This document shows positions 37,917 through 49,200 of a DNA stretch of 64,000 nt, piece by piece; the stretch's first letter is position 1, and every line of letters begins with the position of its first letter. A program made the position numbers and the translations under genes. The notes below the pieces were generated by a model. That model was not told where the DNA came from, did no database searches, and worked only from the letters and a program-made list of their open reading frames with translations. Origin of the DNA: JAHDHW01 sp965277415 (GTDB lineage Bacteria; Bacteroidota; Bacteroidia; Chitinophagales; Saprospiraceae); contig CBDICS010000086.1 in NCBI GenBank assembly GCA_965277415.1, positions 67,590 through 131,589 of the forward strand, written 5' to 3'.

Positions 37917-38551
37917 AAACACACATCAAATCATACGCATCGTTTTATGGTATTATAGCCTTAGGACTTATACTCTTATTCTGGGTATTCGGCAATAGCA
38001 TCAGCCCTGTAGATTATCTTAATAAAATAGATCAAAGTAAAGGAACATATGTCCAAAGTAAAGTATTTGGAGATCTTAATATTCAAATGGTTTACCACCC
38101 TCCAGCTTATCAGGCTGCTGCCCAATATGTCAAATCTGGAGAACGGAGTGAACAATCTCCTAATGATTTAATAGAGACATTTAGTCAAACTAGTAATTAT
38201 CGTTTAAGGTTTGAAAATATACAAGGTGGAGGCTTGCTTCCCGAAATGGCTAAGTCAACAGATAACTATCAGGATCTCGTTCAATATTTTTCATTTGCTA
38301 TTCAGGAAGACTTATTTCTCTGTACTCCAACAGATACCCTTAAGAGTACTTTTGTACATTTTGAACGTAATTACAATTTGGCGCCATTCATAAATATTGA
38401 AGTAGGTTTCGATACAAAAAAATTGAATCGGGCACTTTATAACAATGAAGAATGGGCAGTGCTCTTCAATGCAGAACGATTCGCATTAGGCCCTTTATAT
38501 TTTAGATACAAAACCAAAGAGGTTAGTGAAAGGCCTCAATTAAAATTTTAG
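37913..38551 (+). CDS. Inner-membrane-anchored protein of unknown family (TTG start)
   Basis: 212 aa. It begins at TTG 37913, inside the TTGA overlap with the preceding stop. No ATG occurs before the membrane segment (IIALGLILLFWVFGNSI, ~14-30). The rest is predicted periplasmic: YLNKIDQSKGTYVQSKVFGDLNIQMVYHPP (written in part; residues ~36-65), then a mixed region and a C-terminal GPLYFRYKTKEVSERPQLKF. No family is recognised. Coupled translation with the OmpH-like gene and 14-bp spacing to the first giant gene make it part of the same machinery, perhaps a periplasmic adaptor. Confidence 0.6.
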   Translation: MKTHIKSYASFYGIIALGLILLFWVFGNSISPVDYLNKIDQSKGTYVQSKVFGDLNIQMVYHPPAYQAAAQYVKSGERSEQSPNDLIETFSQTSNYRLRFENIQGGGLLPEMAKSTDNYQDLVQYFSFAIQEDLFLCTPTDTLKSTFVHFERNYNLAPFINIEVGFDTKKLNRALYNNEEWAVLFNAERFALGPLYFRYKTKEVSERPQLKF

Positions 38552-38565
38552 AAAAATAACGAAGC

Positions 38566-41500
38566 ATGAAAACATATAAACTCTATAAAAAAATAAGTCT
38601 CTCTCTAATACTAGTCTTATTGTTTCAAATAGTTGCACCCTCAGTTACCTATGCACTTACTTCAGGCCCTAGTCAACCGGAAGTACAGAGTTTTGAGCCT
38701 GTAGGAACTTCCCAGATGGTTGATTTATTTTCTGGGGATTTTAATTATAATATTCCACTTTTAGAAGTTGGAGGTTATCCAATTAATATTGCCTATCATG
38801 CGGGGATTGGTATGGAACAGGAGGCAAGCTGGGTGGGCCTAGGTTGGAGTCTTAACCCGGGTGCTATAAATAGATCCATGCGTGGTATCCCAGATGATTA
38901 TGCGGGAGAAGTAATTCAAAAGAAAGTCAATCAGAAAAAAAATGTTACCGTTTCTTTATTAGTCAAACCAGAGGTTGAACTATTTGGACTTTCAAAGAAA
39001 AAGAAAAAGAAACCTATTGGCTCACTCAATTTTTCAGCTGGTGTCCGCTATAATAATTATAAAGGAGTAAGTATAATTGGTTCGGCCAATATTGGTCTAG
39101 ATATCATTAAAATGGGGTCTTTTGGACTGAACCTCAATATGGGCGTTGATCTTGAAAACGGAATCAGTATTACGCCCTCTTTGAGTTCTACATTTAAAAT
39201 CTCGGAGGAGAAAAATATTATTGGAAAATTGAATATTGGAGCACCTTATAATTCGAGACAAGGATTGTCTGAATTGACTTTTAGTAAGGAGTATTCTAGA
39301 AGTGTTTTTGAAGAAACGAAAAAAGGATTATATAGCTCTAAAACAGGCGTTACTATTAATAGTACATTAGCTAACTTTAATACCCCTTCTTATATTACTA
39401 ATGCCGACTTCAATTCGGAAGCATTTTCTTTTAGTCTTAATTTAGGAATCGGAGGTGAAATTCCTTTTACGAATATAGAAGGTTCTGTTCTGGGATCATA
39501 TAGTCAGCATAAAATTAATGGGACTAGAAACCTTAAAGCTTATGGCTATTTAAATCACCATTTAGCAAACCCGGAATTAGATTTATTAGATTTTAATAGA
39601 GAACAGGATGGCCCTTATTTTCCTTCAAGTAATGTATTACCACTAACAAATCTTACTAATGATGTTTATGCGGTTACAGGGCAAGGTATGGGCGGTGTTT
39701 TCAGGGGGTTCAGAAATCAAATCTCTTATGTAACTGATCCTAGTACATTTACAAGTAATGATGATGCGTCTTTTGGATTAGATGTAGGCACTCCTGCAGC
39801 AACAATACCCTTTAAAGGAGGAGGGAACGTAGCCGTTCATCAATTGACTTCAACTTCGGGCTTATGGTTTAAGGATAATAATGCGCTGACAAACTATAAT
39901 ACTAATAAACTGCCAGTCAGCTCATTAAATAAAATGAAATTCGAACCGACGTACTTAAAACAATTAGGAGAACTTTCGGCAGATAATGGTCGATTTGACA
40001 ATTTGGGAAGGTTGGAAGCATTAGCCTTTGAAAATACGAAACATGAATTAGCTGGGGATTTATTAAAACTAGATAATAGTAATGTAGCTGCTGTAGAAGA
40101 AGAAAGAGCGATCAGGAATCAATTGACATATCCTAAAACTTTTGAAGAAGCCATTAATGAAGATTACTCTCGAGAAGTCAGGAGTTATACTCCCGGCTTA
40201 CATATTGATACTAATGGCGATCTAGAATATACTTCAAAAGGTTTAAATGAATACAAGGATGAATTGGGGGTGATGCCTACTCAGATTGCAGAATTTAATG
40301 TACTTCGTGCTGATGGTATGCGATATGTTTATGGCCAGCCAGCCTATAATTTAAGTCAGGAAGAAGTAATATTTAATGCTCCCGAACATCCGTCCAATGC
40401 ACAAGTAGTTTATAATAATGGAGATTTAGAATCAGGTAATAATAATGGGATTGATGACTTTGTCTCCAAAGAAATCTTACCAGCTTATTCTTATGCTCAT
40501 TTATTAACAAAGGTCTTATCAAGCGACTATTCTGATTTGACAGGAGATGGCCCAACAGATGACGACTATGGTAGCTGGGTGAAATTTAATTATACCGCTC
40601 AAGCTGGTCCTATGTCTGATCCTATAAATCCTGAAAATTACAATTGGCGTTTCCCCTATTTTGAAAATGAAAGCAGTGATGGTATTGCCAATTTTAATGA
40701 AGGTTTAAAATCAAGAAGCCTTGATGACAAAGCCAATTACACTTATGGTGAAAAAGAATTGTGGTTTATGCATTCTATCGAATCTAAAACCCATATCGCA
40801 ATTTTTCATACTTCTTCCCGTGCCGATGCTAATGGAGTTAATAATGCATTAGGAAATACTTCAAATGTAAGCCCCAAAAATCAAAAACTGGAGCAAATAA
40901 AATATTATGCTAAAAATGATTTAGCAGAATTTGGAGAAGTAGCTATCCCCTTAAAAACTGTTCATTTTGGTTATGAAAATGAATCTGGAAATGCATATAC
41001 ATTATGTCAGGATGTTCCAAATAATTTTAATAATACAACTGGTAATGATGGAAAGCTTACATTAAAAACGCTTCACTTTACTTATGGCAATTCCCAAAAA
41101 GGAGAGTTCTCTAAATATCAATTTAATTATAATGAATCCTATGTAGACAATGATAATGAAACGCAGGATTATAATTATAATCGCCGTGGACAGGATCGTT
41201 GGGGATGCTATAAAGAAGAATTAACAGATAATTATAATCCTTTACAAATTGCAAATAATGACCCGCTGAGTAATAGTGATTTCCCTTATGCAGAACAAAA
41301 CGAAACTTTGGCAAATGAATATGCAAAAGCCTGGAATCTATCAGAGATTATTTTACCATCAGGAGGGAAAATAAATATCAATTATGAATCTGATGATTAT
41401 GCCTATATACAGGATAAGCGGGCAGGACAAATGTTTACTCTAGCTGGACTTGCGGGCGATGTGCCGACTTCGTTTAATGACCTTGACGATAATGACTTAT

Positions 41501-44500
41501 TGGGCTCAACTTCTAATGTGACATTTAATAATTATTTGGTCGTCAAATTAAATGAAAACGATAATTCTACCGTTGACCGTTCTACTTTTTACAATGATTA
41601 TCTTAGAGGTATTGGGAAGCTATATTTTAGATGTTTAGTGGATATTAAAAGTGGAAAATATGAATTTGTTCCAGGGTATTCCAGCATCGAAAATTATGGT
41701 GTTTTCTTTGACCCAAATGGAATTCATCAAGGAGATTATGGTTGGATCAAAATCAAAGGAACTAGTTTTGATGAAAATACATCTAATGGTGTTGTTAACC
41801 CTATTGCCAAAGCAGCATGGCAGTTTGCACGATTGTATATGCCGGAATTGGTCTATCCGGGCACTGATGTCGAGAATAGTACAGGCCAAAATTTAGTTCA
41901 ATCTCTTTTAGGAATCTTTAAAACAGAAATTCCTCGGATGATAGAGGGCTTTAATAAAAGGATGTTTAAAGACAGATATGCAAGAAGCATAAAACCTGAA
42001 AAATCCTGGATTCGGTTAAATAATCCTAATTATAATAAAAAAGGTGGAGGTTGTAGGGTTAGCAGTGTAACGATGTCAGATGAATGGTCGACTATTAAAG
42101 AAGCCGGAAATAATGATCAGACTTCTACTTATGGTCAACAGTATTTTTATAAAAAATTAGTTACAACATTAGATGGTGAACAAAGAGTAATTAGTAGTGG
42201 TGTAGCTAGTTACGAACCGATGCTTGGTAATGATGAAAACCCTTTTAAACAGCCAATCACTACTAATGAATCTAGATTACTAGCACCGGATAATCAATAT
42301 TATATTGAAAAACCTCTTGGAGAAAGTTTTTATCCTGCCGCTTCCGTCGGTTATTCGCAAGTAATAGTTGCAGATATTCGTCCGGAGGGTACTTCGAGAA
42401 GAACCACCACAGGCTATTCTATTAATGAATTCTATACTGCTAAAGATTTTCCTTTTCATACAAAGGTTAATAATGTCTCCCCATACAAAGATAAGCCTGG
42501 AATTATTAATAAATTATTAAAATTTCGTTCCAAGGATTTTGTTACAGCAAGTAAAGGTTACAGTATAATCTTAAATGATATGCACGGAAAGCCAAAAGCT
42601 AGTTGGGCATATGGAGGTTATCTCCCTGTAAGTAATGGAGATTTAATCTTAGATGAATCAGTATTGGATAATGAAAATAAAATATCCGGACAGGAATTTT
42701 TGTATCGGGTAGATAACAGCCGTATTTTTGATCGACTGGATAATGATGTTGACGTAATCAATCCAGATGGATCGATTAGTACCAGTACCATAGGAGTTGA
42801 AACTGAAATGGCTTTGGACTTTCGTCAGCATTATACAAAATCTACAAGAATAGAAGTTCAGGGACAAGTAGATACTTGGATTATAACTATTCCATTTCCT
42901 CCTTTTACTATTCCAATACCAGTTCCATCTGTTTGGGGTAATTATAGCGATGAAGCTACTCGATTTAGATCATCAGTGGCTACAAAGGTCGTGAATCAAC
43001 ATGGTTTGATGGATAAAGTTCGGGTTTTTGATCAGGGAGCTATACTTGAAACCCAAAATTTACTCTATGATTCTCAAACTGGAGAGGTATTACTCACTTC
43101 TGTAAACAATGAATTCAAAGATAAAGTAACAGATGTTGACCCTATTGTTTCAGAAGAACATATGCTATACAATATGAAATACCCTGCGCATTGGTCTTAT
43201 ACCGGAATGCAGTCCGCTTTCCAAAATATTGGTGTAGAGATGGATGTTACAGTAGATAGTAATGGAGAAATTTTAGTTCCCAACGCAGATCAAATTTATC
43301 ATGTAGGAGATGAGTTAAATGCAAAAGGTATCTTCTTCCTAGCGAACTCTACAGTTGAAAATATAGCTTATACTAAATTATGGGTCTCGGAAGTTAATCC
43401 TGGAAATATAAAAGTCATTGATAGAAACGGAAATGTATTTAACAGTAATTTCTTATATCATGGCGCTTTTGAAACGAATGATGAATGGCATATAAAAATT
43501 ACCCGGTCAGGACATCGAAACCAGCAATCTGTAGCAATTGCCAGTATGACGGCATTGAAAAACCCTGCAGAAAAGATAATGGTAGAAGATCTCTCTGGCA
43601 CAGATACACCAACAGCACAGGCAACTGCGCTAGAAGTACTGGACTTCGGTGCTCAAGAATTTAGCGACCAATGGGAAGCTTTCTGTGGAAATGAAGGTAT
43701 ACAAAGTGAAACAGTGGATATTGATCTGGAGATTTGTGCTGAATGTACGGATGTAATTTATTTGATCGAAAATTCAGCAGATACTGATGATGATGAATTT
43801 GATGCGATGAAATCTATTACAGTAGCTTCGATTTCTGAATTGAATGCAATCCCTAATGGAAATTTTAGATATGCCGTTGCAGAATATTGGGATGAATTGG
43901 AAGATGAAACGAATATTTCTTTTACGAATGATCCATTTGTCGCTTCTGATTTTGTAAGAGATAATAATGGAGGTGGAACAGATGTAAACGATGTTTTAGG
44001 AGATGTAGGTGCTTACTTGAGTTCAAGTCCTGGCCCCACAAGGTCAGAATGTGGATTGACTGTGGTACTATTGACTCAAGCTGATGAAAACGAATTTAAT
44101 TTACCTTCGTCCAATGATAATGCTACCATTCTTAAATCGACGGGTACTAATCTTTTGGTCTTTCGATATCGAGGGGGAAACAACGTTTCAGCAGATCCAT
44201 TAGCGGCTTCTATTGCAAGTCCGGGAGGTGGTAATTATAATGGACCAGTCAATAACAATAATTATGATTCAGGTCAATCACCTCGGCGTTTTTACCCGCT
44301 TGATCTCAATTCACAATTACCTAATGGTGTGGCTACTGCCATTCATTGCAATAAGTCTTCACTTCAAGAGGAAGTTTACGCTTCAGTTTTATGCAATGTT
44401 ACTGACGGTGATGTTATTAATCCATTTGTAAATGGTATCAGAGGTAATTGGAGACCTAGCAAAAGTTACACCTATAAGCATGTCCCTAGAATCCAATCTC

Positions 44501-45492
44501 CTGTCAATGGTTCGAATGAAGTAGATATTGCTAATAAAGGCTATTACAGTGAATTTGACCAGTTTTGGAACAAACCAGTATCTGGAGGATTATGGACTAT
44601 TGATGCGACTGATTACATCAATGCAGTAGAGGTGACAAAGTATAATCCTTATGGTGAAGGAGTCGAAAGTAAAGATGCGATTGGGATTTATTCTTCGGCA
44701 CTCTTGGGATATGATAAAAAACTAGCTATTGCAGTGGGATCTAATACTAAGTATGAAGAAATGGCATTTGATGGCTTTGAAGAGTATACTTTTTATATTG
44801 ATAATAATATCTGCCATCCTAACTACCACTTAAATTTGGATGCGGTTAATAATGTATCTGATGAGCAGGCTCATACTGGATATTATAGTTATAAAGTTGG
44901 TTCTAATACAAAAGTTACAAACGTTCTTTCCTTTAGAGATTGTCCGGTACCAGGAGCAGGCCCATCTCCCACACCCACACCTTATTTAATCAGCGAATGT
45001 GAGGATTGTCTACCTGGATTTAACCCAGTATACCGAACAGAAGTGGGTGCCGAAAATCGTTATGTTTTTGATGCTTGGATTAAGAAAGACGATGGAGTAA
45101 GAACGATTAATGTTGCAGTAAAATCAACTAATGGAAATATCGTTAATCATGTCTTTATGCCTACAGGCCCAGTGATTGATGGCTGGCAAAGGGTTTATGA
45201 GTTTTTTGAATTAGAGCCTAATACAATTCAATTCATTATCACATTTGATAATAATAGTGCTGCACCAATGTATGTTGATGACATTCGATTCTATCCTTAT
45301 AATGCCAATATGAATTCTTTTGTCTATCACCCTTCTTCACTGAAATTAATGGCGCAGCTAGATGAAAATAACCATGCTACAATTTATGAATACGACGAAG
45401 AATGGAATCTCATCAGGGTGAAAAAAGAAACAGAGCGAGGAGTCATGACTTTACAAGAAAATCGATCTAACGTCAGATTAATAAGAGAATAA
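38566..45492 (+). CDS. Giant secreted SpvB/Rhs-related protein (2308 aa) of the Rhs operon
   Basis: 2308 aa with a signal peptide (~1-30, ending VTYA). Soon after, PEVQSFEPVGTSQMVDLFSG, then FNYNIPLLEVGGYPINIAYHA and ASWVGLGWSLNPGAI resemble the SpvB/Rhs cocoon N-terminus of Bacteroidota. A long beta-rich middle follows. A Cys-bearing region lies at ~1695-1730 (ICAECTDVIYLIEN). A carbohydrate-binding-like domain near ~2160-2255 reads NRYVFDAWIKKDDGVRTINV and MYVDDIRFYPYN. The C-terminus has a single YD-repeat-like motif (ATIYEYDEEWNLIRVKKETE). There is no variable Rhs core junction or toxin tip, so it appears to be a structural partner of the 2760-aa Rhs protein rather than a toxin. Confidence 0.75.
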   Translation: MKTYKLYKKISLSLILVLLFQIVAPSVTYALTSGPSQPEVQSFEPVGTSQMVDLFSGDFNYNIPLLEVGGYPINIAYHAGIGMEQEASWVGLGWSLNPGAINRSMRGIPDDYAGEVIQKKVNQKKNVTVSLLVKPEVELFGLSKKKKKKPIGSLNFSAGVRYNNYKGVSIIGSANIGLDIIKMGSFGLNLNMGVDLENGISITPSLSSTFKISEEKNIIGKLNIGAPYNSRQGLSELTFSKEYSRSVFEETKKGLYSSKTGVTINSTLANFNTPSYITNADFNSEAFSFSLNLGIGGEIPFTNIEGSVLGSYSQHKINGTRNLKAYGYLNHHLANPELDLLDFNREQDGPYFPSSNVLPLTNLTNDVYAVTGQGMGGVFRGFRNQISYVTDPSTFTSNDDASFGLDVGTPAATIPFKGGGNVAVHQLTSTSGLWFKDNNALTNYNTNKLPVSSLNKMKFEPTYLKQLGELSADNGRFDNLGRLEALAFENTKHELAGDLLKLDNSNVAAVEEERAIRNQLTYPKTFEEAINEDYSREVRSYTPGLHIDTNGDLEYTSKGLNEYKDELGVMPTQIAEFNVLRADGMRYVYGQPAYNLSQEEVIFNAPEHPSNAQVVYNNGDLESGNNNGIDDFVSKEILPAYSYAHLLTKVLSSDYSDLTGDGPTDDDYGSWVKFNYTAQAGPMSDPINPENYNWRFPYFENESSDGIANFNEGLKSRSLDDKANYTYGEKELWFMHSIESKTHIAIFHTSSRADANGVNNALGNTSNVSPKNQKLEQIKYYAKNDLAEFGEVAIPLKTVHFGYENESGNAYTLCQDVPNNFNNTTGNDGKLTLKTLHFTYGNSQKGEFSKYQFNYNESYVDNDNETQDYNYNRRGQDRWGCYKEELTDNYNPLQIANNDPLSNSDFPYAEQNETLANEYAKAWNLSEIILPSGGKININYESDDYAYIQDKRAGQMFTLAGLAGDVPTSFNDLDDNDLLGSTSNVTFNNYLVVKLNENDNSTVDRSTFYNDYLRGIGKLYFRCLVDIKSGKYEFVPGYSSIENYGVFFDPNGIHQGDYGWIKIKGTSFDENTSNGVVNPIAKAAWQFARLYMPELVYPGTDVENSTGQNLVQSLLGIFKTEIPRMIEGFNKRMFKDRYARSIKPEKSWIRLNNPNYNKKGGGCRVSSVTMSDEWSTIKEAGNNDQTSTYGQQYFYKKLVTTLDGEQRVISSGVASYEPMLGNDENPFKQPITTNESRLLAPDNQYYIEKPLGESFYPAASVGYSQVIVADIRPEGTSRRTTTGYSINEFYTAKDFPFHTKVNNVSPYKDKPGIINKLLKFRSKDFVTASKGYSIILNDMHGKPKASWAYGGYLPVSNGDLILDESVLDNENKISGQEFLYRVDNSRIFDRLDNDVDVINPDGSISTSTIGVETEMALDFRQHYTKSTRIEVQGQVDTWIITIPFPPFTIPIPVPSVWGNYSDEATRFRSSVATKVVNQHGLMDKVRVFDQGAILETQNLLYDSQTGEVLLTSVNNEFKDKVTDVDPIVSEEHMLYNMKYPAHWSYTGMQSAFQNIGVEMDVTVDSNGEILVPNADQIYHVGDELNAKGIFFLANSTVENIAYTKLWVSEVNPGNIKVIDRNGNVFNSNFLYHGAFETNDEWHIKITRSGHRNQQSVAIASMTALKNPAEKIMVEDLSGTDTPTAQATALEVLDFGAQEFSDQWEAFCGNEGIQSETVDIDLEICAECTDVIYLIENSADTDDDEFDAMKSITVASISELNAIPNGNFRYAVAEYWDELEDETNISFTNDPFVASDFVRDNNGGGTDVNDVLGDVGAYLSSSPGPTRSECGLTVVLLTQADENEFNLPSSNDNATILKSTGTNLLVFRYRGGNNVSADPLAASIASPGGGNYNGPVNNNNYDSGQSPRRFYPLDLNSQLPNGVATAIHCNKSSLQEEVYASVLCNVTDGDVINPFVNGIRGNWRPSKSYTYKHVPRIQSPVNGSNEVDIANKGYYSEFDQFWNKPVSGGLWTIDATDYINAVEVTKYNPYGEGVESKDAIGIYSSALLGYDKKLAIAVGSNTKYEEMAFDGFEEYTFYIDNNICHPNYHLNLDAVNNVSDEQAHTGYYSYKVGSNTKVTNVLSFRDCPVPGAGPSPTPTPYLISECEDCLPGFNPVYRTEVGAENRYVFDAWIKKDDGVRTINVAVKSTNGNIVNHVFMPTGPVIDGWQRVYEFFELEPNTIQFIITFDNNSAAPMYVDDIRFYPYNANMNSFVYHPSSLKLMAQLDENNHATIYEYDEEWNLIRVKKETERGVMTLQENRSNVRLIRE

Positions 45493-46191
45493 ATGAAACA
45501 AAAATATTTTTTCTACCAGGTTTTTTTTGGCCTTATATTTTGCTTCCCTATTATCGGGTTTGGCCAATCATTTACAGAGCAGATTTCGAATTGCTATAAA
45601 TTTTTGGTTGAGAACCAAGACTTAACGGTAATCATAGAAACTACTGCGAGGGATGCCAATGCATATGATCGAATTGTCGATCAGGAAAACTTTCTATATG
45701 TCAATGATGCTTCTGGTTATTATATGAACATGATGGGAATGGAAGTCATCCAAACTAAAAAAATGGCTATCAAAATTGATCATGAACTTATGGAGATTTC
45801 TATCCTCCCAGTAAACCCCAATGCAGGTGATCTAAATACGACGCTTCCTACCTGGCTATTGGGTTTAGACGAACTAGGTAAAAAATTTACTATTGATTTA
45901 AAGGAAGAAAAGGAAGGAGAAAAATACCTGATCAAAAAAGAAGATTTAAAGCTCATGGAGATTCTTATTCAAAAGAATAAAGTCAAAAAGGTAATTCAAT
46001 ATCCTCAAGAGGAAGTTGAATATGAAGGCGAACAGATCACTGCTATTTTAGAAATGGAATATACTTATCAAAAGGCTCAGTCACATTTGAAAATAAATGA
46101 GGTTCTTGATACGAGTACTGCTGATTTAAAACTTCGAAAAAAGTATAAAAAATATCAATTGTTTGACTATCGAAAAAAGAAGGAGGAGTAA
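45493..46191 (+). CDS. LolA-like periplasmic protein
   Basis: 232 aa, ATG directly after the previous stop. A signal peptide (FGLIFCFPIIGFGQ) is followed by an antiparallel-beta pattern typical of the LolA/LolB fold: TVIIETTARDANAYDRIVDQ, FLYVNDASGYYMNMMGMEVI, KKMAIKIDHELMEISILP, later KVIQYPQEEVEYEGEQITAI. The C-terminus is strongly basic (KLRKKYKKYQLFDYRKKKEE). LolA proteins carry lipidated or hydrophobic clients across the periplasm; assignment is by pattern, not by a decisive motif. Lies between the two giant genes, consistent with a role in their passage. Confidence 0.5.
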   Translation: MKQKYFFYQVFFGLIFCFPIIGFGQSFTEQISNCYKFLVENQDLTVIIETTARDANAYDRIVDQENFLYVNDASGYYMNMMGMEVIQTKKMAIKIDHELMEISILPVNPNAGDLNTTLPTWLLGLDELGKKFTIDLKEEKEGEKYLIKKEDLKLMEILIQKNKVKKVIQYPQEEVEYEGEQITAILEMEYTYQKAQSHLKINEVLDTSTADLKLRKKYKKYQLFDYRKKKEE

Positions 46192-46204
46192 ACCTAGCTC
46201 CTCC
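46182..46204 (+). other. GC-richer hairpin at the end of the LolA-like gene
   Basis: GGAGGAG (46182-46188) and CTCCTCC (46198-46204) pair perfectly around the stop codon. AAACCT/AGGTTT and a T-rich stretch follow (to ~46235). It may reduce transcription into the last giant gene, which has its own 85-bp spacer. Confidence 0.35.
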
Positions 46205-46276
46205 CTCCTATTAACAGGTTTATTTATTTTTTGATAAAACACGAGATACAAAGCGTATCAATCAAAATATTAAAGC

Positions 46277-49200
46277 ATGAAAAGTTTAATTCTATATTCT
46301 TATAAAACCCTGGCTGCATTAAGTTTATTTCTATTGTTTTGTATTCAGACTATCCAAGCACAGGAATACAATATACCTCCGCTAAACGGAACAGCAATTA
46401 CTAATGGAGCAACAATGAATCTGATTGATCCTCTTTGTGATGATCCTGACTGTGATATGTTAATGACGACTTGTGCTTATCAATCGTATATAGAATTAGG
46501 CGTAGGCCCTTTAGAAGATCCGTCAATAATTTATGCTAGCGGGACTTATAATTTAGAAGTTTCCATTGTAGTAGATTATATTGATAATGATATTAATGAG
46601 CCTCCTGTTATTGGCGAATCTCATACCTTAAGCGTTCAATTCAATAAAGAAGGGGGTGTTTTTAAAAATAAAGATCGTGTAATATTGGAGGGGGGCTATG
46701 ATATCTTGATTACAATCATGTCTGTGACTTATACCGATCCAGCTGGCAATACGTCTACTATAAATATACCGAATGCTGCTTATCTACAACCGGGTATCAT
46801 TACTGGACGTTTTGATCCGATTGACCCAACAGTAAATAATTCTACTATAAATTATCCGACTGCTAATTTTGAAAATTTCATCGATTTGGATTGGACAGCG
46901 ATCCCAGGTGCCGACTTTTATGATCTGGAATGGACATGGGTAGATTCTGAACTGAATAATCAAGATATTGATGAGGTTAATTTTAAATTCAATTCAAGTC
47001 GAATTAACACTGAAAATACGGCATATCGTATTTCAAATATTTATCAAACTGGAAAACTAATCGCTAGGGTACGTGGTATAGGACGACTTGATGATTGTGA
47101 AACTTTTATTCCCACAATCTGGAATCTTCCGGATCTTGTCGAAGATTATCTTGACTTACCTGTAGGTGAAATACTTAGCCTTGATGGCCATAGAGAAGGG
47201 TTCAATTGGCAACACAGTAGAACCTACGCAGAAGAAGGAAAACATAAAGATGTTATCTCTTACTTTGATGGATCTTTGCGTTCCCGGCAGACCGTTTCTC
47301 GCATTGAATCTGATGGACATGCTGTTGTCGCTGAAAGTTATTACGATCATGTAGGAAGACCAGTAGTACAAGCTATTCCAGCGCCCTTTATTCTGGGATC
47401 TAATTATGCGCAAAATATCGATTATTATGATAATTTTAATACAAGTAATGGTGTGCCTTATAACCGGGAACATTTTGAAAAAGAAGATCCTTCTTGTTTA
47501 AGTATTTCAGATGCGATGGATGACTCTGGATCCGGGCAGTATTATTCTCCTTCAAATACAATTACGGATGATCATCAAGCTTATTTACCTGATGCTAAAG
47601 GTTATCCATTTTCTCAGACGATCCTTACACAAGACCAAACTGGACGTGTACGGTTTCAAGGTGGTGTAGGGGATGTTCATACATTGGGGGCAGGAAAAGA
47701 AACTCAATATTATTATGGAATACCAGAGCAACAAGAGCTTGATCGCTTATTTGGAAACGATGTAGGCTATAAGGCTTATTATGAAAAAAACCTAGTCGTC
47801 GATGCCAATGGTCAGGTCTCTGTAAGTTATCTGGATAATAAAAACAGGGTCATTGCTACAGCTTTGGCTGGAACCAGTCCGCTCCAGTTGGATGCGCTGG
47901 CTTCTCAATCTGATCCACTTAATACTTTTAATATACTTAGTAATTTATCCGACCTCAATACTCCAGAAAATGAAGGAACAATTGGAACAACACTGACTAT
48001 TAATAAACAAGTACTCGTAAGTGAGAACAATACATCTTATACTTTTGATTATACACTTACACCTCAAGATTATAATGACGAAGAATGTGCCCCAAGTGCT
48101 TGCTTTGATTGTGCCTACGAGTTAAAACTGGTCGTATATGATGAGTGTGGCGATATCGTTATGGGAAGTGAAACACCAATTTCTATCCCGATTGATATGA
48201 CTAATATTGATGATGATTGTGAAGACAATGGAATCTATACTTTATCATTGAATGATAATTTAGACATTGGTAGTTATGGTCTGAATAAAAAGTTAAGCCT
48301 TGATCCGACTATAATGAATACTTATGAGGAGCTCTATATTGAAGCTTATGAATGTGCGGAAAGCATTGTAGAAATTTTTAATCAGCTCATTATGGATGCA
48401 GATTTGGAGGGATGTGTAGATGCTGCTTGCCTTGGACTCTGTACTGTAGAGATCGACATTCAGGAATATACTAATGATCTGGATGCGTATAAAGAAGCTT
48501 TGATCAATTGTATAAAAGACAAAATCGAAGCAGGAGATTGTACTCAAAATCAAATTGGAGATATTAGTCAATGTGAAATTTTTCATCAGACTTTACTTGA
48601 TGATATGTCTCCCTTTGGCCAATATGGAACAGTGACCAATGCGAATAATGAGATTCAAAGATCTGGTTTACCTTGTACTTCGTTTTATGCGGAGTCCAAT
48701 ATTTTTGGTCTGAGTTATGATGATATTTCTTATGGGACTATAATGGTGGAAATTAATGGAGTAGATTTATCTCCAGCGGCCTTGAATCTTTCTCAGTTTG
48801 TTGCTAATTATGAAGAATCATGGGGCGAGTTTTTTCTGGATCAACACCCTGAATATGTTTATCTTGATTGGTGTGAGGTAGTCAATGCGACAAGCGAAAC
48901 CTTTGATGGAAATTTATTGGACTATGATGCTGAAGAGGCAGAGAGTGCAGGATACCTTAATCCTTTAGGACATAATGCTAATACAATTGGATATACTATT
49001 GGGGGGGCTACCGGAACCATTGTGGCTGGAGCTCATGTAAGTGGAATGAACCAAACTGCCATAGATGCAATGAAGGATGAAATGATAAATTTCGCCTTAT
49101 ATAATGAAGGTGTAAATCCTGACCTATATTATTCCATTTGGGATATAGCTTATATTGGCGCTCTATCCAACATTTTAGATGTAAGTCAAATTATTGATGA

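Noticed and set aside
47156..47473. Minus-strand open frame opposite the DUF6443 region
   Set aside because: Antisense shadow of the 2760-aa Rhs gene with no independent start signal or family.
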